DNA of 64,000 nucleotides, taken from contig NZ_CP014518.1 in assembly GCF_001577305.1 (NCBI RefSeq), positions 2,790,001 to 2,854,000 of the forward strand, read 5' to 3'. The notes beneath the pieces are model-generated. The model made no database searches and was not told the DNA's origin. It saw only the letters and a program-made list of their open reading frames with translations. This DNA comes from Sinomonas atrocyanea (GTDB lineage: Bacteria > Actinomycetota > Actinomycetes > Actinomycetales > Micrococcaceae). Numbering within the stretch: the first letter of the stretch is position 1; every line of letters starts with the position of its first letter. A program made the position numbers and the translations under genes. This document shows, piece by piece, positions 1-9,040 of this stretch.

Positions 1-34
1 GTCCCCAGCGCCCTTCCTTCAGCGGAGGTCCCCC

Positions 35-505
35 TCAGCGGCGATTGCGGGCCCGCATGGCGCGCAGGGCCTCGCGCTTGTCCTGCGCCTCGCGGAGGGC
101 GTGGCGCTTGTCATAGTCCTTCTTGCCTCGTGCCAGCGCGATCTCGACCTTGGCGCGGCCGTCGCTGAAGTACACCTGCAGGGGCACCACGGTCAGGCCC
201 GATTCATTGACCTTGTGCTCGATCTTGGCCAGTTCCTCCCGGTGCAGCAGGAGCTTGCGCTTCCGCTTGGAGGGGTGGTTGGTCCAGGACCCCTGGCTGT
301 ATTCGGGGATGTTGACCGCTTCGAGCCACAGCTCGCCGCGGTCAAAGTGGCAGAAGCCCTCGCCGAGGGAGATGTGGCCCTCGCGGAGGGACTTCACCTC
401 GGTGCCCATGAGGACGAGCCCGGCCTCCCAGGTGTCCAGGACCTCGTAGTCATGCCGGGCCTTGCGGTTGGTGGCCACGACCTTCCGGCCACTTTCTCTG
501 GGCAC
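35..505 (-). CDS. smpB: SsrA (tmRNA)-binding protein SmpB
   Basis: 156 aa, the normal family length. SmpB binds tmRNA and delivers it to stalled ribosomes for trans-translation. Seen: the N-terminal VVATNRKARHDYEV start of the OB-fold, the GTEVKSLREG segment and the basic tail ending in RAMRARNRR, which is the part that enters the mRNA channel in known SmpB proteins. It is the last gene of a minus-strand group after ftsE, ftsX and an M23 peptidase, 87 bp downstream of the peptidase. This order is common in actinobacteria. No tmRNA is visible in the 34 bases beyond its stop, so ssrA must lie elsewhere or outside the window. Confidence 0.97.
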   Translation of the reverse strand: MPRESGRKVVATNRKARHDYEVLDTWEAGLVLMGTEVKSLREGHISLGEGFCHFDRGELWLEAVNIPEYSQGSWTNHPSKRKRKLLLHREELAKIEHKVNESGLTVVPLQVYFSDGRAKVEIALARGKKDYDKRHALREAQDKREALRAMRARNRR

Positions 506-592
506 GGCGGCGCTCCTTGGGGACTCGGTGATCGGCGAGGATCAGGACGGACATTCGCGCCGGCGCGGGGGCGCGGCACGGGACCTACCAGT

Positions 593-2053
593 CTACAGCA
601 GCCCCATGGGATCGACGGGCTGGCCGTTGAGCCAGGTCTCGAAGTGGGCGTGGCATCCGGTCGAGTTGCCGGTGCTGCCCGAATAGGCGATGACCTGCCC
701 CTGGCTCACGTGCTGGCCAGGCGACACGACGACATTCGTGTTGTGGTAGTAGACGGTCGTGAGGGAGTTCCCGTTGACCACGCCGTGGGAGATCATGACG
801 GTCCACCCGCCTCCGCCGGTGGTCCACCCGCCCACGGTGACGGTCCCGGCCGCGGCGGCATGGACCGGGGTGCCGCACGCGGCGCCGAAGTCGATGCCGG
901 TGTGCATGTAGCCGCCGGTCCCGTAGAAGTCGATGGTGCCCGGGGGCGTGGCACGCCAGCCGAAGCCCGACGTGATGGGGATGTTGCCGTCGAAGGGGTG
1001 GATCAGCCCGAACGCGGACGGGGTCACCGGGGCCGCCTGCGCCTGGCGCGTCTGCTCCGCGGCCTGGTTGGCCGCCGCCTGGGCCGCGGCCTCGGCGGCG
1101 GCCTGCGCCTGGCCGGCGCGGATGGCGGCCTGGCGGGCCTCTTCGGCCCGCTGGGCGGCGATGCGCCGCTGCTCGGCCTCCCAGGCCTCGCGCAGCCGGC
1201 GGTCGCGGTCCTGGATCTGGGCCGCGACCTGGTCCTGCTGGGCCTTGACGTCGGCGATCTGCTGCTGGATGGCGGGCTTCTGCGCCTCGAGCTCCTTGCT
1301 CAGGCGGCTGGTGTCGTCGACGAGCTTGTCCACGGCCGCCTTCTTCGACGCGGCGTCGTCGCGGGCGGCCTGCTCCTTCTTGAGGGCCTCGTCCGCCTTG
1401 CCCTTGAGGTCCTTGATCTGGGCCTCGACGGCCGCGAGCCGGGCCTGGGAGTTCACGTTCGCGGCGTTCTGCTGCGCGAGCTGGTCCAGGGCCGTGTTCT
1501 GGGACTCCATGACGGTGTCCGTGAGGTCGAGCGAGCCCGTCAGCGAAGTCTGGTTGCCCGAGCCGAGCATCAGCCCGACGTTCGAGGGCACGCCGCCGGA
1601 CATGTAGGACTCACTCGCGATCTCGCCGATGAGCTTCTTGGTGCTGTCCATCTTGCCGCGGTCGCTCGCGAGCTGCTCGGTGATCTTGGCCTTGCTCTGC
1701 TGCGCGGCGTCGACGCGCACCGCGAGGGCGTCCACCTCGTTGGTCGCCGCTGTGACGCGGTCCTGCGCGTCGAGGAGTGCCTGCTGGGCTCCGGGGAGCC
1801 GGGCCTGGTAGGTCGCGAGGTCCGCCGCGGTCTGCTGGATCCGGCCGTCGAGGAACTCGAGCGATTCCTTGACCTCCTGCGCGCGCTGGTCCAGCTGGGC
1901 CTTCTGGTCGTCGAGGTTGTCCGCCCGCGCCCCCGAGCCGGCCAGTGTGAGGGTGACCACGAGCATCGCCGCGGCCATGAGCCCGGTGCCCCGACGGAAC
2001 GCCCTACGGCTTCCCCCCGGCCACGGGGCGCGTCGTGTGGTGACCGCCTGCAT
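593..2053 (-). CDS. Secreted coiled-coil M23 peptidoglycan endopeptidase (FtsEX partner)
   Basis: About 486 aa. An N-terminal signal segment (MAAAMLVVTLTLAG, ending in ARA) is followed by a long Ala/Gln/Glu-rich coiled coil (about residues 45-330). The C-terminal M23 (LytM) domain has the zinc-ligand signatures HTGIDFG and CHAHFE. Its place directly after ftsX fits the EnvC/RipC/PcsB logic, in which FtsEX drives a coiled-coil peptidase to cut peptidoglycan at the septum. That role is inferred from family and context. The reading frame stays open far upstream through ftsX. I chose the ATG at 2053 because GGAG lies 9 nt before it and the signal peptide follows. It starts 21 bp after the ftsX stop. 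Confidence 0.9.
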   Translation of the reverse strand: MQAVTTRRAPWPGGSRRAFRRGTGLMAAAMLVVTLTLAGSGARADNLDDQKAQLDQRAQEVKESLEFLDGRIQQTAADLATYQARLPGAQQALLDAQDRVTAATNEVDALAVRVDAAQQSKAKITEQLASDRGKMDSTKKLIGEIASESYMSGGVPSNVGLMLGSGNQTSLTGSLDLTDTVMESQNTALDQLAQQNAANVNSQARLAAVEAQIKDLKGKADEALKKEQAARDDAASKKAAVDKLVDDTSRLSKELEAQKPAIQQQIADVKAQQDQVAAQIQDRDRRLREAWEAEQRRIAAQRAEEARQAAIRAGQAQAAAEAAAQAAANQAAEQTRQAQAAPVTPSAFGLIHPFDGNIPITSGFGWRATPPGTIDFYGTGGYMHTGIDFGAACGTPVHAAAAGTVTVGGWTTGGGGWTVMISHGVVNGNSLTTVYYHNTNVVVSPGQHVSQGQVIAYSGSTGNSTGCHAHFETWLNGQPVDPMGLL

Positions 2054-2073
2054 CCTTCTGCGCTCCTGTCCGA

Positions 2074-2988
2074 CTAGACCTTGAGATACCGACGCAGGGT
2101 CAGCATCGATGAGACGCCCGCGAGGACCACGCCCGTTCCGACGAGCAGGGGTGCGAGCATGAGGGTCTGGGACGGCGAGATGAACGCCGTCCCGGGGTAC
2201 TGGGACGTCAGGACGTCGCCGAGGAAGAACTTGGCCACCGCCCAGAGCGTGCCGGAGGCGAGGACGGCGCCGATCACGGCCGCGATGGTCCCCTCCAGCA
2301 CGAACGGGAGCTGGATCATGAGCTTGGACGCCCCGACGAGCCGCATGATCCCGGTCTCGCGGCGTCTGCTGAAGGCCGAGAGCCTGATGGTCGTGGCGAT
2401 GAGGAGGATCGCGCAGACGATCATCACCCCTGCGATGACGATGGCGACGAGCGAGGCGGCGTTCATGACCGAGAAGAGCCGTTCGAGGACCTCGCGCTGG
2501 TCGCTGACGAGCCGGACGCCCGGGCGCGAGGAGAAGGTCTCGGAGATGATCTGGTACTTCTGCGGGTCCTTGAGGTTGACCCTGAAGGAGGCCGGGAGCT
2601 GGTCCGGGGTCACGGAGTCCACGATCGGGGAGTTCGCGAACTGCTCCCGGTAGTGCTGGTAGGCCTCGTTCTGGGACTCGAAGTGGTAGTCGGAGACGTA
2701 CTGGGCGACCGCCGGCGAGGACAGCAGGGCCTCGAGCGCCTTGCGCTGGTCGTCCGTCACGGCGCCGGAGACGCAGCCGGGGGCCTTCGAGGTGCCGTTG
2801 CACAGGAAGATGGCCACCTGGACACGGTCGTACCAGTAGCCCTTCATCTGGTTGATCTGCAGCTGCAGCATGCCGGCGGCGCCGACGAACGTCAGCGAGA
2901 CGAAGGTCACGAGGATGACCGAGACCACCATGGTCAGGTTCCGGCGCAGACCGCCTGCGATCTCGCCGAGGATGAAGGCGGCCCTCAT
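2074..2988 (-). CDS. ftsX: Cell-division ABC transporter permease FtsX
   Basis: 304 aa. Four membrane spans: one near the N-terminus (LTMVVSVILVTFVSLTFVG) and three in the C-terminal FtsX domain, where the FSRRRETGIMRLVGAS motif marks the cytoplasmic coupling region. Between them lies a large extracytoplasmic loop (about residues 45-170) that in homologues binds the wall hydrolase or its activator. The ATG at 2988 overlaps the ftsE stop in an ATGA junction, so the two are translationally coupled. The M23 peptidase that follows is its probable extracellular effector. Confidence 0.96.
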   Translation of the reverse strand: MRAAFILGEIAGGLRRNLTMVVSVILVTFVSLTFVGAAGMLQLQINQMKGYWYDRVQVAIFLCNGTSKAPGCVSGAVTDDQRKALEALLSSPAVAQYVSDYHFESQNEAYQHYREQFANSPIVDSVTPDQLPASFRVNLKDPQKYQIISETFSSRPGVRLVSDQREVLERLFSVMNAASLVAIVIAGVMIVCAILLIATTIRLSAFSRRRETGIMRLVGASKLMIQLPFVLEGTIAAVIGAVLASGTLWAVAKFFLGDVLTSQYPGTAFISPSQTLMLAPLLVGTGVVLAGVSSMLTLRRYLKV

Positions 2989-3707
2989 GCGCGCTCTCCC
3001 CCGGTCGGGGCCACCGCGGGGATCATCGAGGTGTACAGGGCCTTGGCCTCGTCGCGGATCACCCTGCCGTCCACGAGCTCGATCACGCGCTTGCGCATCG
3101 AGTTGACGATGTCGGTGTCGTGGGTGGCCATCACCACGGTGGTGCCGTTCTGGTTGATCCGGTCGAGGACGGACATGATCCCCTGGCTCGTGGCCGGGTC
3201 GAGGTTGCCGGTCGGCTCGTCCGCGAGGAGGATCCCCGGGCGGTTCACGACGGCGCGGGCGATCGCCACGCGCTGCTGCTCGCCGCCGGAGAGCTCGTGC
3301 GGCATGCGGTGGCCCTTGCCCTCCAGGCCCACGGTCTTGAGCACTTCGGGCACGGCGTCGCGGATGATCGCCCGGCTGCGCCCGATCACCTGCATCGCGA
3401 AGGCGACGTTGGCGAACACCGTCTTCTGCGGGAGGAGCCGGAAGTCCTGGAACACGACGCCGATCCCGCGCCTCAGCCGCGGCACGCGCCAGCTCGGAAG
3501 CGAGGCCACGTTCTGCCCGGCGACCAGCACCGCGCCGCTCGTCGCCCGCTCCTCGCGCATGACGAGCCTGAGGAACGTGGACTTGCCGGACCCCGAGGCA
3601 CCGACGAGGAAGGCGAACTCGCCGCGCTCGATCTCGAGGCTCACCGAGTCGAGTGCCGGGCGGGCCTTCCGGTCGTAGACCTTCGTGACATTGTCGAAGC
3701 GGATCAT
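2985..3707 (-). CDS. ftsE: Cell-division ABC transporter ATPase FtsE
   Basis: 240 aa from the ATG at 3707, which gives the conserved MIRFDNVTKVY start. A TTG at 3716 in the same frame would add three residues but has no better ribosome site. Walker A GASGSGKST at about 36-44, signature LSGGEQQR at about 139-146, and Walker B LLADEPTGNLD at about 160-170. FtsE pairs with FtsX at the divisome, where ATP hydrolysis controls septal peptidoglycan hydrolysis. First gene of the ftsE-ftsX-M23-smpB group. The 115 bp between it and the neighbouring hydrolase stop must hold its promoter; the only hint I see is a TATAGT near 3790. Confidence 0.97.
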   Translation of the reverse strand: MIRFDNVTKVYDRKARPALDSVSLEIERGEFAFLVGASGSGKSTFLRLVMREERATSGAVLVAGQNVASLPSWRVPRLRRGIGVVFQDFRLLPQKTVFANVAFAMQVIGRSRAIIRDAVPEVLKTVGLEGKGHRMPHELSGGEQQRVAIARAVVNRPGILLADEPTGNLDPATSQGIMSVLDRINQNGTTVVMATHDTDIVNSMRKRVIELVDGRVIRDEAKALYTSMIPAVAPTGGERA

Positions 3708-3822
3708 TGCTCTCAAACCCGTCGGGACGCACGCGTCCTGAGCCCGGCGCTCGGGCGAGGCTCGGAGGCAGGGGGCGCCGGCTGCTCGACTATAAGCACA
3801 AGGGCGGGACGTCCCGGGGTTC

Positions 3823-4836
3823 TCACCCCGGCGTGTCGGAGTCTCGGAGCGCGGCGGTCCCGGCCGCGAGCGGACCCCCGGCCAGCACGGCCCGCGCCAC
3901 GGCGGCCGCGCCGTCGGCCGTCATGACGATCGTGTAGTGGTTCGTTCCGGGCACGTCGCGCACCTCGATCGCCGGATGCTCCTCGCGCACCCGGTCCATG
4001 ACCTCGTCCGGGTAGAGGGGCGGAAGCTGGCCGAGGAGTCCGCGCTCGGCCCGCAGCAGGAGCGTGGGCACGCGCAGCCGGTCGAGGGCGCCGAGCAGGG
4101 ACGCCCCGCCGTAGAGGTCGGCGTTGTCGTCGGCGAGCGCGGCCAGGGCCGTCGCGGGGCGGAGACGTGGCGCGGCCCCGTCGAGGTCGTAGCGGATGTA
4201 CTCCTCGAACTCGGGCGTCCACGCTCCGGTGAACGCCGGGTGCGGCTCCCAGTAGTCGAGGTACGCCTCCGGGCTCGCGAACTCCATCCGCAGCCGCTCG
4301 GCGGCCGGTCCCAGGAGCGCCTGGAGCGCCTCCTCCGGGCTCATCCCGGGCGGCGGCGCGAGCGGGATGCCGCCGTCCACGAGGACGAGCCGCTCCACGA
4401 GCTCGGCGTGCCGGTCCGCGAGGACGAGGGACGCGAACGCGCCCATCGAGTGGCCCACGACGACGGCGGGCCGGTCCGCGTCGGCTCCCGCCGCGCGCAG
4501 CACGGCGGCCAGATCGTCGGCGTGCTGGGCCATGCCGTACGGGCCGGGCAGGGAGTTGCTGCGGCCGCGGCCGCGCAGGTCCGGGGCCACCACCCGGGCG
4601 ACGCCGGGTGCGGAACCGGGCCCCTCGGCGTCGTCCGCGGAATCACCCTGCCCCGCTGCCGGCGGCACGAGCAGCTGGCGCGCCACGAACGGCCACGCGA
4701 GGTGCGAGGAGGTGACCCCGTGCACCGCGAGGACGGTCTGCCCGCCCTCGGCCCCCCTCCGGGACCACTCTCCGGCGCGCAGCGAACCGCCGCGCACCTC
4801 GACGTCGAAGGTGCGGTAGTCCAGGGTCTCACTCAT
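3823..4836 (-). CDS. Alpha/beta hydrolase
   Basis: 337 aa. Alpha/beta-hydrolase fold with the oxyanion HGVTSSH motif, a nucleophile elbow GHSMGAF (Ser in GxSxG), a WEPHPAF cap segment and the late GTNHYTI catalytic His. It is the last gene of the importer/acyl-CoA synthetase/TetR operon and overlaps the TetR stop by 8 bp, so it is probably translationally coupled. Substrate not determined. The context suggests release or processing of a carboxylate taken up by the transporter (inference). The start at 4836 is chosen because translation upstream in the same frame has no homology-like sequence. Confidence 0.88.
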   Translation of the reverse strand: MSETLDYRTFDVEVRGGSLRAGEWSRRGAEGGQTVLAVHGVTSSHLAWPFVARQLLVPPAAGQGDSADDAEGPGSAPGVARVVAPDLRGRGRSNSLPGPYGMAQHADDLAAVLRAAGADADRPAVVVGHSMGAFASLVLADRHAELVERLVLVDGGIPLAPPPGMSPEEALQALLGPAAERLRMEFASPEAYLDYWEPHPAFTGAWTPEFEEYIRYDLDGAAPRLRPATALAALADDNADLYGGASLLGALDRLRVPTLLLRAERGLLGQLPPLYPDEVMDRVREEHPAIEVRDVPGTNHYTIVMTADGAAAVARAVLAGGPLAAGTAALRDSDTPG

Positions 4837-5485
4837 GCGAGGCGTCCTCTCTCGGTCTGTCTGCTGGTGCCGGCGCGGGGGCCAGGCCGCGCTGGATGAT
4901 GCCCATGAGCTCGTCGAGCACACGGTCCGGGATCTCCACGCGGGGCCCCCCGGCCCCGCGGTCCTCGGCCTCCCACAGGATGTACCGCATCCCGAAGAGC
5001 TCACCCATGCCCATGAGGGCCCACGCCGCGACCTCCGGGTCCACGGGGCGGACCTCGCCCGCCTCCTGGGCTGCGGCGAGGCCGTGCACGTAGCTGCGCA
5101 CGATGTTCTCGTAGTGGCGCCGCTGGGCCGCGGGCGAGACGAACTCTGCCTGCCGGATGATCCGGTAAAGGGCGGGGTGCTCCGCCGTGAAGCGGAAGAA
5201 CGCGCGGAACCCGGCCCGCTCCGCTTCCAGGCGCGTCCCCGCCGTGCGGGCCGCCTCGGTCATCGCGTGCCGGACGCGGGCATTGAGGTCGTCCACGACC
5301 TCGTCGAAGATCTCCTGCTTGCCGGCGAAGTAGAGGTAGAACGTGCCGAGGCCGATCCCCGCCTGCTCGGTGATCTTCACGATCGAGGCGTCGTGGTAGC
5401 CGGCGGAGGCGAAGACCTCCTCGGCGGCCGCGAGCAGCCTCGCCCTGGTCCTCGTGCCGCGCGCGGTGCGGGGCTGGGCGCTCAT
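4829..5485 (-). CDS. TetR/AcrR family transcriptional regulator
   Basis: 218 aa. N-terminal TetR helix-turn-helix (RLLAAAEEVFASAGYHDASI, then EQAGIGLGTFYLYF, about residues 15-55) and an all-helical ligand-binding C-terminus. TetR regulators usually bind palindromic operators as dimers and release them on binding a ligand. The gene overlaps the acyl-CoA synthetase stop by an ATGA junction, so it belongs to the operon it probably controls. The 22-bp palindrome at 11778-11799 at the operon head is my candidate operator. The ligand could be the substrate or its CoA ester (inference). Confidence 0.93.
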   Translation of the reverse strand: MSAQPRTARGTRTRARLLAAAEEVFASAGYHDASIVKITEQAGIGLGTFYLYFAGKQEIFDEVVDDLNARVRHAMTEAARTAGTRLEAERAGFRAFFRFTAEHPALYRIIRQAEFVSPAAQRRHYENIVRSYVHGLAAAQEAGEVRPVDPEVAAWALMGMGELFGMRYILWEAEDRGAGGPRVEIPDRVLDELMGIIQRGLAPAPAPADRPREDASHE

Positions 5486-7050
5486 GCGCGCTCCCCCGCC
5501 GCGGTCCCTGCGCTGCGGGCGGACCCCTCGGTGCGGTCCCGCAGCCTCGCCCTGGCGACCTTGTGCAGGCCCGTGCGGGGCACCTCGTCGACGAACTCGA
5601 CGGTGCGGGGCACCTTGAAGTGTGCGAGGACGCCGCGGAGGTGCTCGGTGAGCTCCTGGGCGTCGGTCGCCGCTCCCTGGCGGACGACGACGAAGGCAGC
5701 CCCCGTCTCACCCCAGCGCTCGTCGGGAGCTCCGACGACCGCCGCGTCCGCAACCGCCGGGTGCGCGAGCAGGGCCTGTTCGACCTCCGAGGGCGAGACG
5801 TTCTCCCCGCCCGAGATGTAGATGTCCTTGAGCCGGTCGACGACGCGCAGGAACCCGTCGCCGTCGCGCTCGACGACGTCCCCCGTGCGCAGCCAGCCGT
5901 CCACGAGGACCTCGGCCGTCGCGGCGGGGTCGTCGAGGTAGCCGGCGAACACGCCGGGCCCGCGCACCCACAGTTCGCCGCGTCCCCCGCCCTCGAGCTC
6001 CTCGCCCGTGGCCGGGTCGGCCACGGCGATCTCGACATGCGGATAGGGCGTCCCGGCGGAGCCCACGCGGCGCAGCGCCTCCTCGGGGGCCAGGCACAGC
6101 ACGTTGGGGCCCGCCTCGGTCAGCCCGTACCCCTGGGTGAGCGCGACGCCGCGGGCGTGCCACGTGCGCAGCAGCGGCGCCGGCATGGGCGCCCCGCCGA
6201 CCACCGCGCGGTCCAGGCTCGTCAGGTCGGCGCGCGCGAAGCCCGGATGCTGGGACAGCATCAGGTAGTGCGCCGGGACGCCCATCATGGTCGTGACCCT
6301 GCGCTGGGCGATGAGCTGCAGGACCCGGCCGGCGTCGAAGCCGCGCTCGAGGACCACCGTCGCGCCGGTCCACCACGCGAGCAGGGCATGGATGTTCCAG
6401 CCGCCCACGTGGAACTGCGGCATGATGCACAGCACCACGTCGTCGCGCCCGACCTCGACGGTGCGTGAGAACGAGAGGTTGGTCCAGAAGCAGTTGGCGT
6501 GGGTCAGCACGGCGGCCTTCGGCCGGCCCCCGGACGTGCCGGAGGTGAACACCGCGAGCAGCGGGTCGTCGTCGTCCACCCGGCGCCGCGGCACCGCCTC
6601 CCCTGCCCGCGGGAGCCCGCGCTCGATCCCGTCCCGGCCCGGCGCGGCGGTCCGCGGCGGCTGCGGCAGCAGCGCGGTCGCGGCGGCCCCGAGGGCGGCG
6701 TGCTCGGGCTCGATGACCAGGAGCGCGGGGGCGCACACGGCGAGCTGCTCGGCGAGCTCGGCGGGGGCGAGCCGCCACGAGAGCGGGACGAGCGTGAGGC
6801 CTGCCTTCGCGCAGGCGAAGAAGGCCACGACGTGGTCGGCGCTGTTGCCCGTGAGCGTCGCGATCCGCTGGCCGGCGGCGTACCCGGCGTCCGCGAAGGC
6901 GCCGGCGAGCGCGACGGCGCGCTGGTCGAGCTCCCGGTACGTGAGCGTCACGCCGCGGTCGTCGATCGCGATGCGCTCCGGCGTGCTGCGGGCACGGTCG
7001 GCCGTCCACCGTCCGAGGGTGTGCAGGCCGTCGGCGTCCTGTGCTCTCAT
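5482..7050 (-). CDS. AMP-forming acyl-CoA synthetase/ligase
   Basis: 522 aa, typical of the ANL (acyl-CoA synthetase) superfamily. Seen in order: P-loop FTSGTSGGRPKA, motif YGLTEAG, adenylate-binding RTGD, hinge VDRLKD, and YISGGENVSPSEVE near the C-terminal catalytic lysine domain. The enzyme activates a carboxylic acid to its acyl-AMP and then the CoA thioester. The acid cannot be told from sequence. It overlaps the livM-like stop (ATGA) and is followed by an overlapping TetR gene. Together with the importer upstream, this suggests capture of a carboxylate followed by CoA activation. Confidence 0.94.
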   Translation of the reverse strand: MRAQDADGLHTLGRWTADRARSTPERIAIDDRGVTLTYRELDQRAVALAGAFADAGYAAGQRIATLTGNSADHVVAFFACAKAGLTLVPLSWRLAPAELAEQLAVCAPALLVIEPEHAALGAAATALLPQPPRTAAPGRDGIERGLPRAGEAVPRRRVDDDDPLLAVFTSGTSGGRPKAAVLTHANCFWTNLSFSRTVEVGRDDVVLCIMPQFHVGGWNIHALLAWWTGATVVLERGFDAGRVLQLIAQRRVTTMMGVPAHYLMLSQHPGFARADLTSLDRAVVGGAPMPAPLLRTWHARGVALTQGYGLTEAGPNVLCLAPEEALRRVGSAGTPYPHVEIAVADPATGEELEGGGRGELWVRGPGVFAGYLDDPAATAEVLVDGWLRTGDVVERDGDGFLRVVDRLKDIYISGGENVSPSEVEQALLAHPAVADAAVVGAPDERWGETGAAFVVVRQGAATDAQELTEHLRGVLAHFKVPRTVEFVDEVPRTGLHKVARARLRDRTEGSARSAGTAAGERA

Positions 7051-8171
7051 GCATCCTCCAGTACTCGTTCGAGCCGTTCCTCCGGCTCGGGCGCGCGTGC
7101 GGCGCCGCGGCGGCGCGGCCGCAGTCTCGCGGCGGCGCCGGCGAGGCCGCCGGGAAGGAACACCACCACGAGGATGAACAGCGTACCGAGGATGAACAGG
7201 GGTTCGGACAGCGGGATCCTGAGCACCGGGGGCAGGTCCTTGACGGCGGCCGAACCCGCGAGCGCGGCCAGCCGCTGGTCGAGCAGCGTGTACAGCACGC
7301 CTCCGACCACAGCACCCCACCGCGACCCGACGCCGCCGAGCACCACCATGACCAGGAGGGTGATGGTGAAGTCCGAGGAGACCGAGCTCGGCACGGCGCC
7401 CGACTGCAGGAGCAGGAAGACCATGCCGGCCACCGCTGCCAGCGTCCCGCCCACCGTGAACACGATCAGCTTCGGCGCGAACGGTGCCAGCCCGAGCACC
7501 CGCGCCCTCAGCTCGTTCTCCCGGACGGCCTCGGCCACGTGGCCGGCGCGGCTGGACTGGATCCACAGCACGACCGCGTAGACCGCGACCAGTGCCGCGA
7601 GCGCGAGCCAGTAGAGGTTGCGCGTGTTGACCACGCCCACGAGGGCATCCGGCAGGTGCTCGGTGGACAGGCCCAGGCCCTCGTCGCCGCCCGTCGCGCC
7701 GCCCGGGTTGCGGCGCACGAGCACCGAACCAGCCTGGGCGAAGGCGAGCGTCACCATTGCGAACGGGATGCCCCCGACGCGCAGACTGATGCTCCCGACC
7801 GCGAGGGCGAGGGCGATGGCCAGCACGAGGGCCAGCAGCGCCGCGGGCACGAGGGGCAGCCCGAGGTGGCCGAGGATGACGGCGAGGCCGTACACCCCCG
7901 CGCCGAAGGAGAGGGCGTGGCCGAAGGAGAGCAGCCCGGCCGCGCCGAGCAGGAGGTGGTAGCTCAGCGCTGCCGCCGCCATGGCGAAGCACAGGGCGAG
8001 CAGCTGCAGCGATCCGGGCGTGTAGGTGGGGCCCGGGAGCACGCCCGGAAGGTCGATAGCGAAGAGCGGAAGCAGGGCCAGCGCCGCGACCACGGCCGCG
8101 CCTCCGGCAACCAGCCTCCACGGCGCGGCGCCGCGGCGCACGGGGGTCCGACGCCGCTGCCCCGCGCTCAT
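7047..8171 (-). CDS. livM: Branched-chain amino acid-type ABC transporter permease (LivM)
   Basis: 374 aa with about nine to ten hydrophobic spans and the LivM signature GLLSFGHALSFGAGVYG. It forms the membrane channel with the LivH partner. It overlaps both neighbours by 4 bp (ATGA). LivFGHM systems are known for Leu/Ile/Val but the family also imports urea, aromatic acids and other carboxylates. With an acyl-CoA synthetase rather than amino acid genes in the operon, a carboxylate substrate is at least as likely (inference). Confidence 0.95.
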   Translation of the reverse strand: MSAGQRRRTPVRRGAAPWRLVAGGAAVVAALALLPLFAIDLPGVLPGPTYTPGSLQLLALCFAMAAAALSYHLLLGAAGLLSFGHALSFGAGVYGLAVILGHLGLPLVPAALLALVLAIALALAVGSISLRVGGIPFAMVTLAFAQAGSVLVRRNPGGATGGDEGLGLSTEHLPDALVGVVNTRNLYWLALAALVAVYAVVLWIQSSRAGHVAEAVRENELRARVLGLAPFAPKLIVFTVGGTLAAVAGMVFLLLQSGAVPSSVSSDFTITLLVMVVLGGVGSRWGAVVGGVLYTLLDQRLAALAGSAAVKDLPPVLRIPLSEPLFILGTLFILVVVFLPGGLAGAAARLRPRRRGAARAPEPEERLERVLEDA

Positions 8172-9040
8172 GCCGCCGCCCCGAGGAGGCCGCGGGGGCG
8201 GACGAGCAGCACCACGGCGAGGGCGAGGACGACCACGAAATCACCGATCCCGAAGTAGAAGTTGGCGAACTGCTGGAGGACCGCGACCCCGACGGAGGCG
8301 ATCGCGGCTCCGGTGAGCGAGCCGAGGCCGCCGATCACGGTGACGATGAACGCGAAGATCAGCAGCGAGCCGCCCAGCAGGGGCGAGACGTAGCCGAAGT
8401 AGTGGCTCGCGAGCACGCCGCCCAGGCCCGCGGCGGCGCCGCCGATCGCGAAGACGAGCGTGAAGGCCTTCCGCACGTCGATGCCGAGCGCGGTCACCAT
8501 GGCCCGGTTCTCCACTCCGGCGCGGATGATCAGGCCGTAGCGGGTGCGCTTGAGGAAGACCACGAGCCCGGCGAGGACGAGGCCCGCGCAGACGATGGCC
8601 ACGAACCTGTCGTTGGGGACTTTGGCGCCGAGGATGTCGGTCGTGTCCTTGAACCAGGCCGGGCCGCCGATGTAGACGGCGTCGGTGCCCCAGATCCCGT
8701 CGAACAGCGCCACGGTCGCGAGCGAGAGGCCCACCGTGACGAGCACCTGCTCGATGTGCCGGAGGTATAGCGGGCGGATGAGCGCGAGCTCGGTGACCGC
8801 CGCGACGGCGGCCCCGGCGGCCGCGCCCACGACGAGTGAGAGCAGGAAGGACCACCACGAGTCCGCGCCCAGCCGGCGCGCGGCCTCCCAGCCGAGGAAG
8901 GCCCCGAGCGTGAGGAACGAGCCGTGCGCGAAGTTCAGGACCCCCATGAGGCCGTAGATGAGGGACAGGCCCGAGGCCACGAGGAAGTAGAGGGCGCCGA
9001 GGCCCAGGCCGGTGACGAGCAGGAGGATGACGGTGCTCAT
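8168..9040 (-). CDS. livH: Branched-chain amino acid-type ABC transporter permease (LivH)
   Basis: 290 aa, the normal LivH length. Hydrophobic throughout, about eight spans, with the hallmark SLIYGLMGVLNFAHGSF in the first third. Forms the heterodimeric channel with LivM. Starts at the ATGA overlap with livF and ends at the ATGA overlap with livM. No truncation or unusual residues noted. Confidence 0.95.
   Translation of the reverse strand: MSTVILLLVTGLGLGALYFLVASGLSLIYGLMGVLNFAHGSFLTLGAFLGWEAARRLGADSWWSFLLSLVVGAAAGAAVAAVTELALIRPLYLRHIEQVLVTVGLSLATVALFDGIWGTDAVYIGGPAWFKDTTDILGAKVPNDRFVAIVCAGLVLAGLVVFLKRTRYGLIIRAGVENRAMVTALGIDVRKAFTLVFAIGGAAAGLGGVLASHYFGYVSPLLGGSLLIFAFIVTVIGGLGSLTGAAIASVGVAVLQQFANFYFGIGDFVVVLALAVVLLVRPRGLLGAAA

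Noticed and set aside
1..34. A tmRNA gene next to smpB
   Set aside because: Only 34 bases lie beyond smpB and they show no tmRNA feature.
101..2077. A 658-aa plus-strand open frame across smpB and the M23 peptidase gene
   Set aside because: Antisense shadow: Leu/Gly/Arg/Val-rich translation without motifs, opposite two well-supported genes.
593..2803. A 736-aa version of the M23 peptidase
   Set aside because: The upstream part overlaps ftsX in another frame and has no ribosome site. The signal peptide and GGAG favour the start at 2053.
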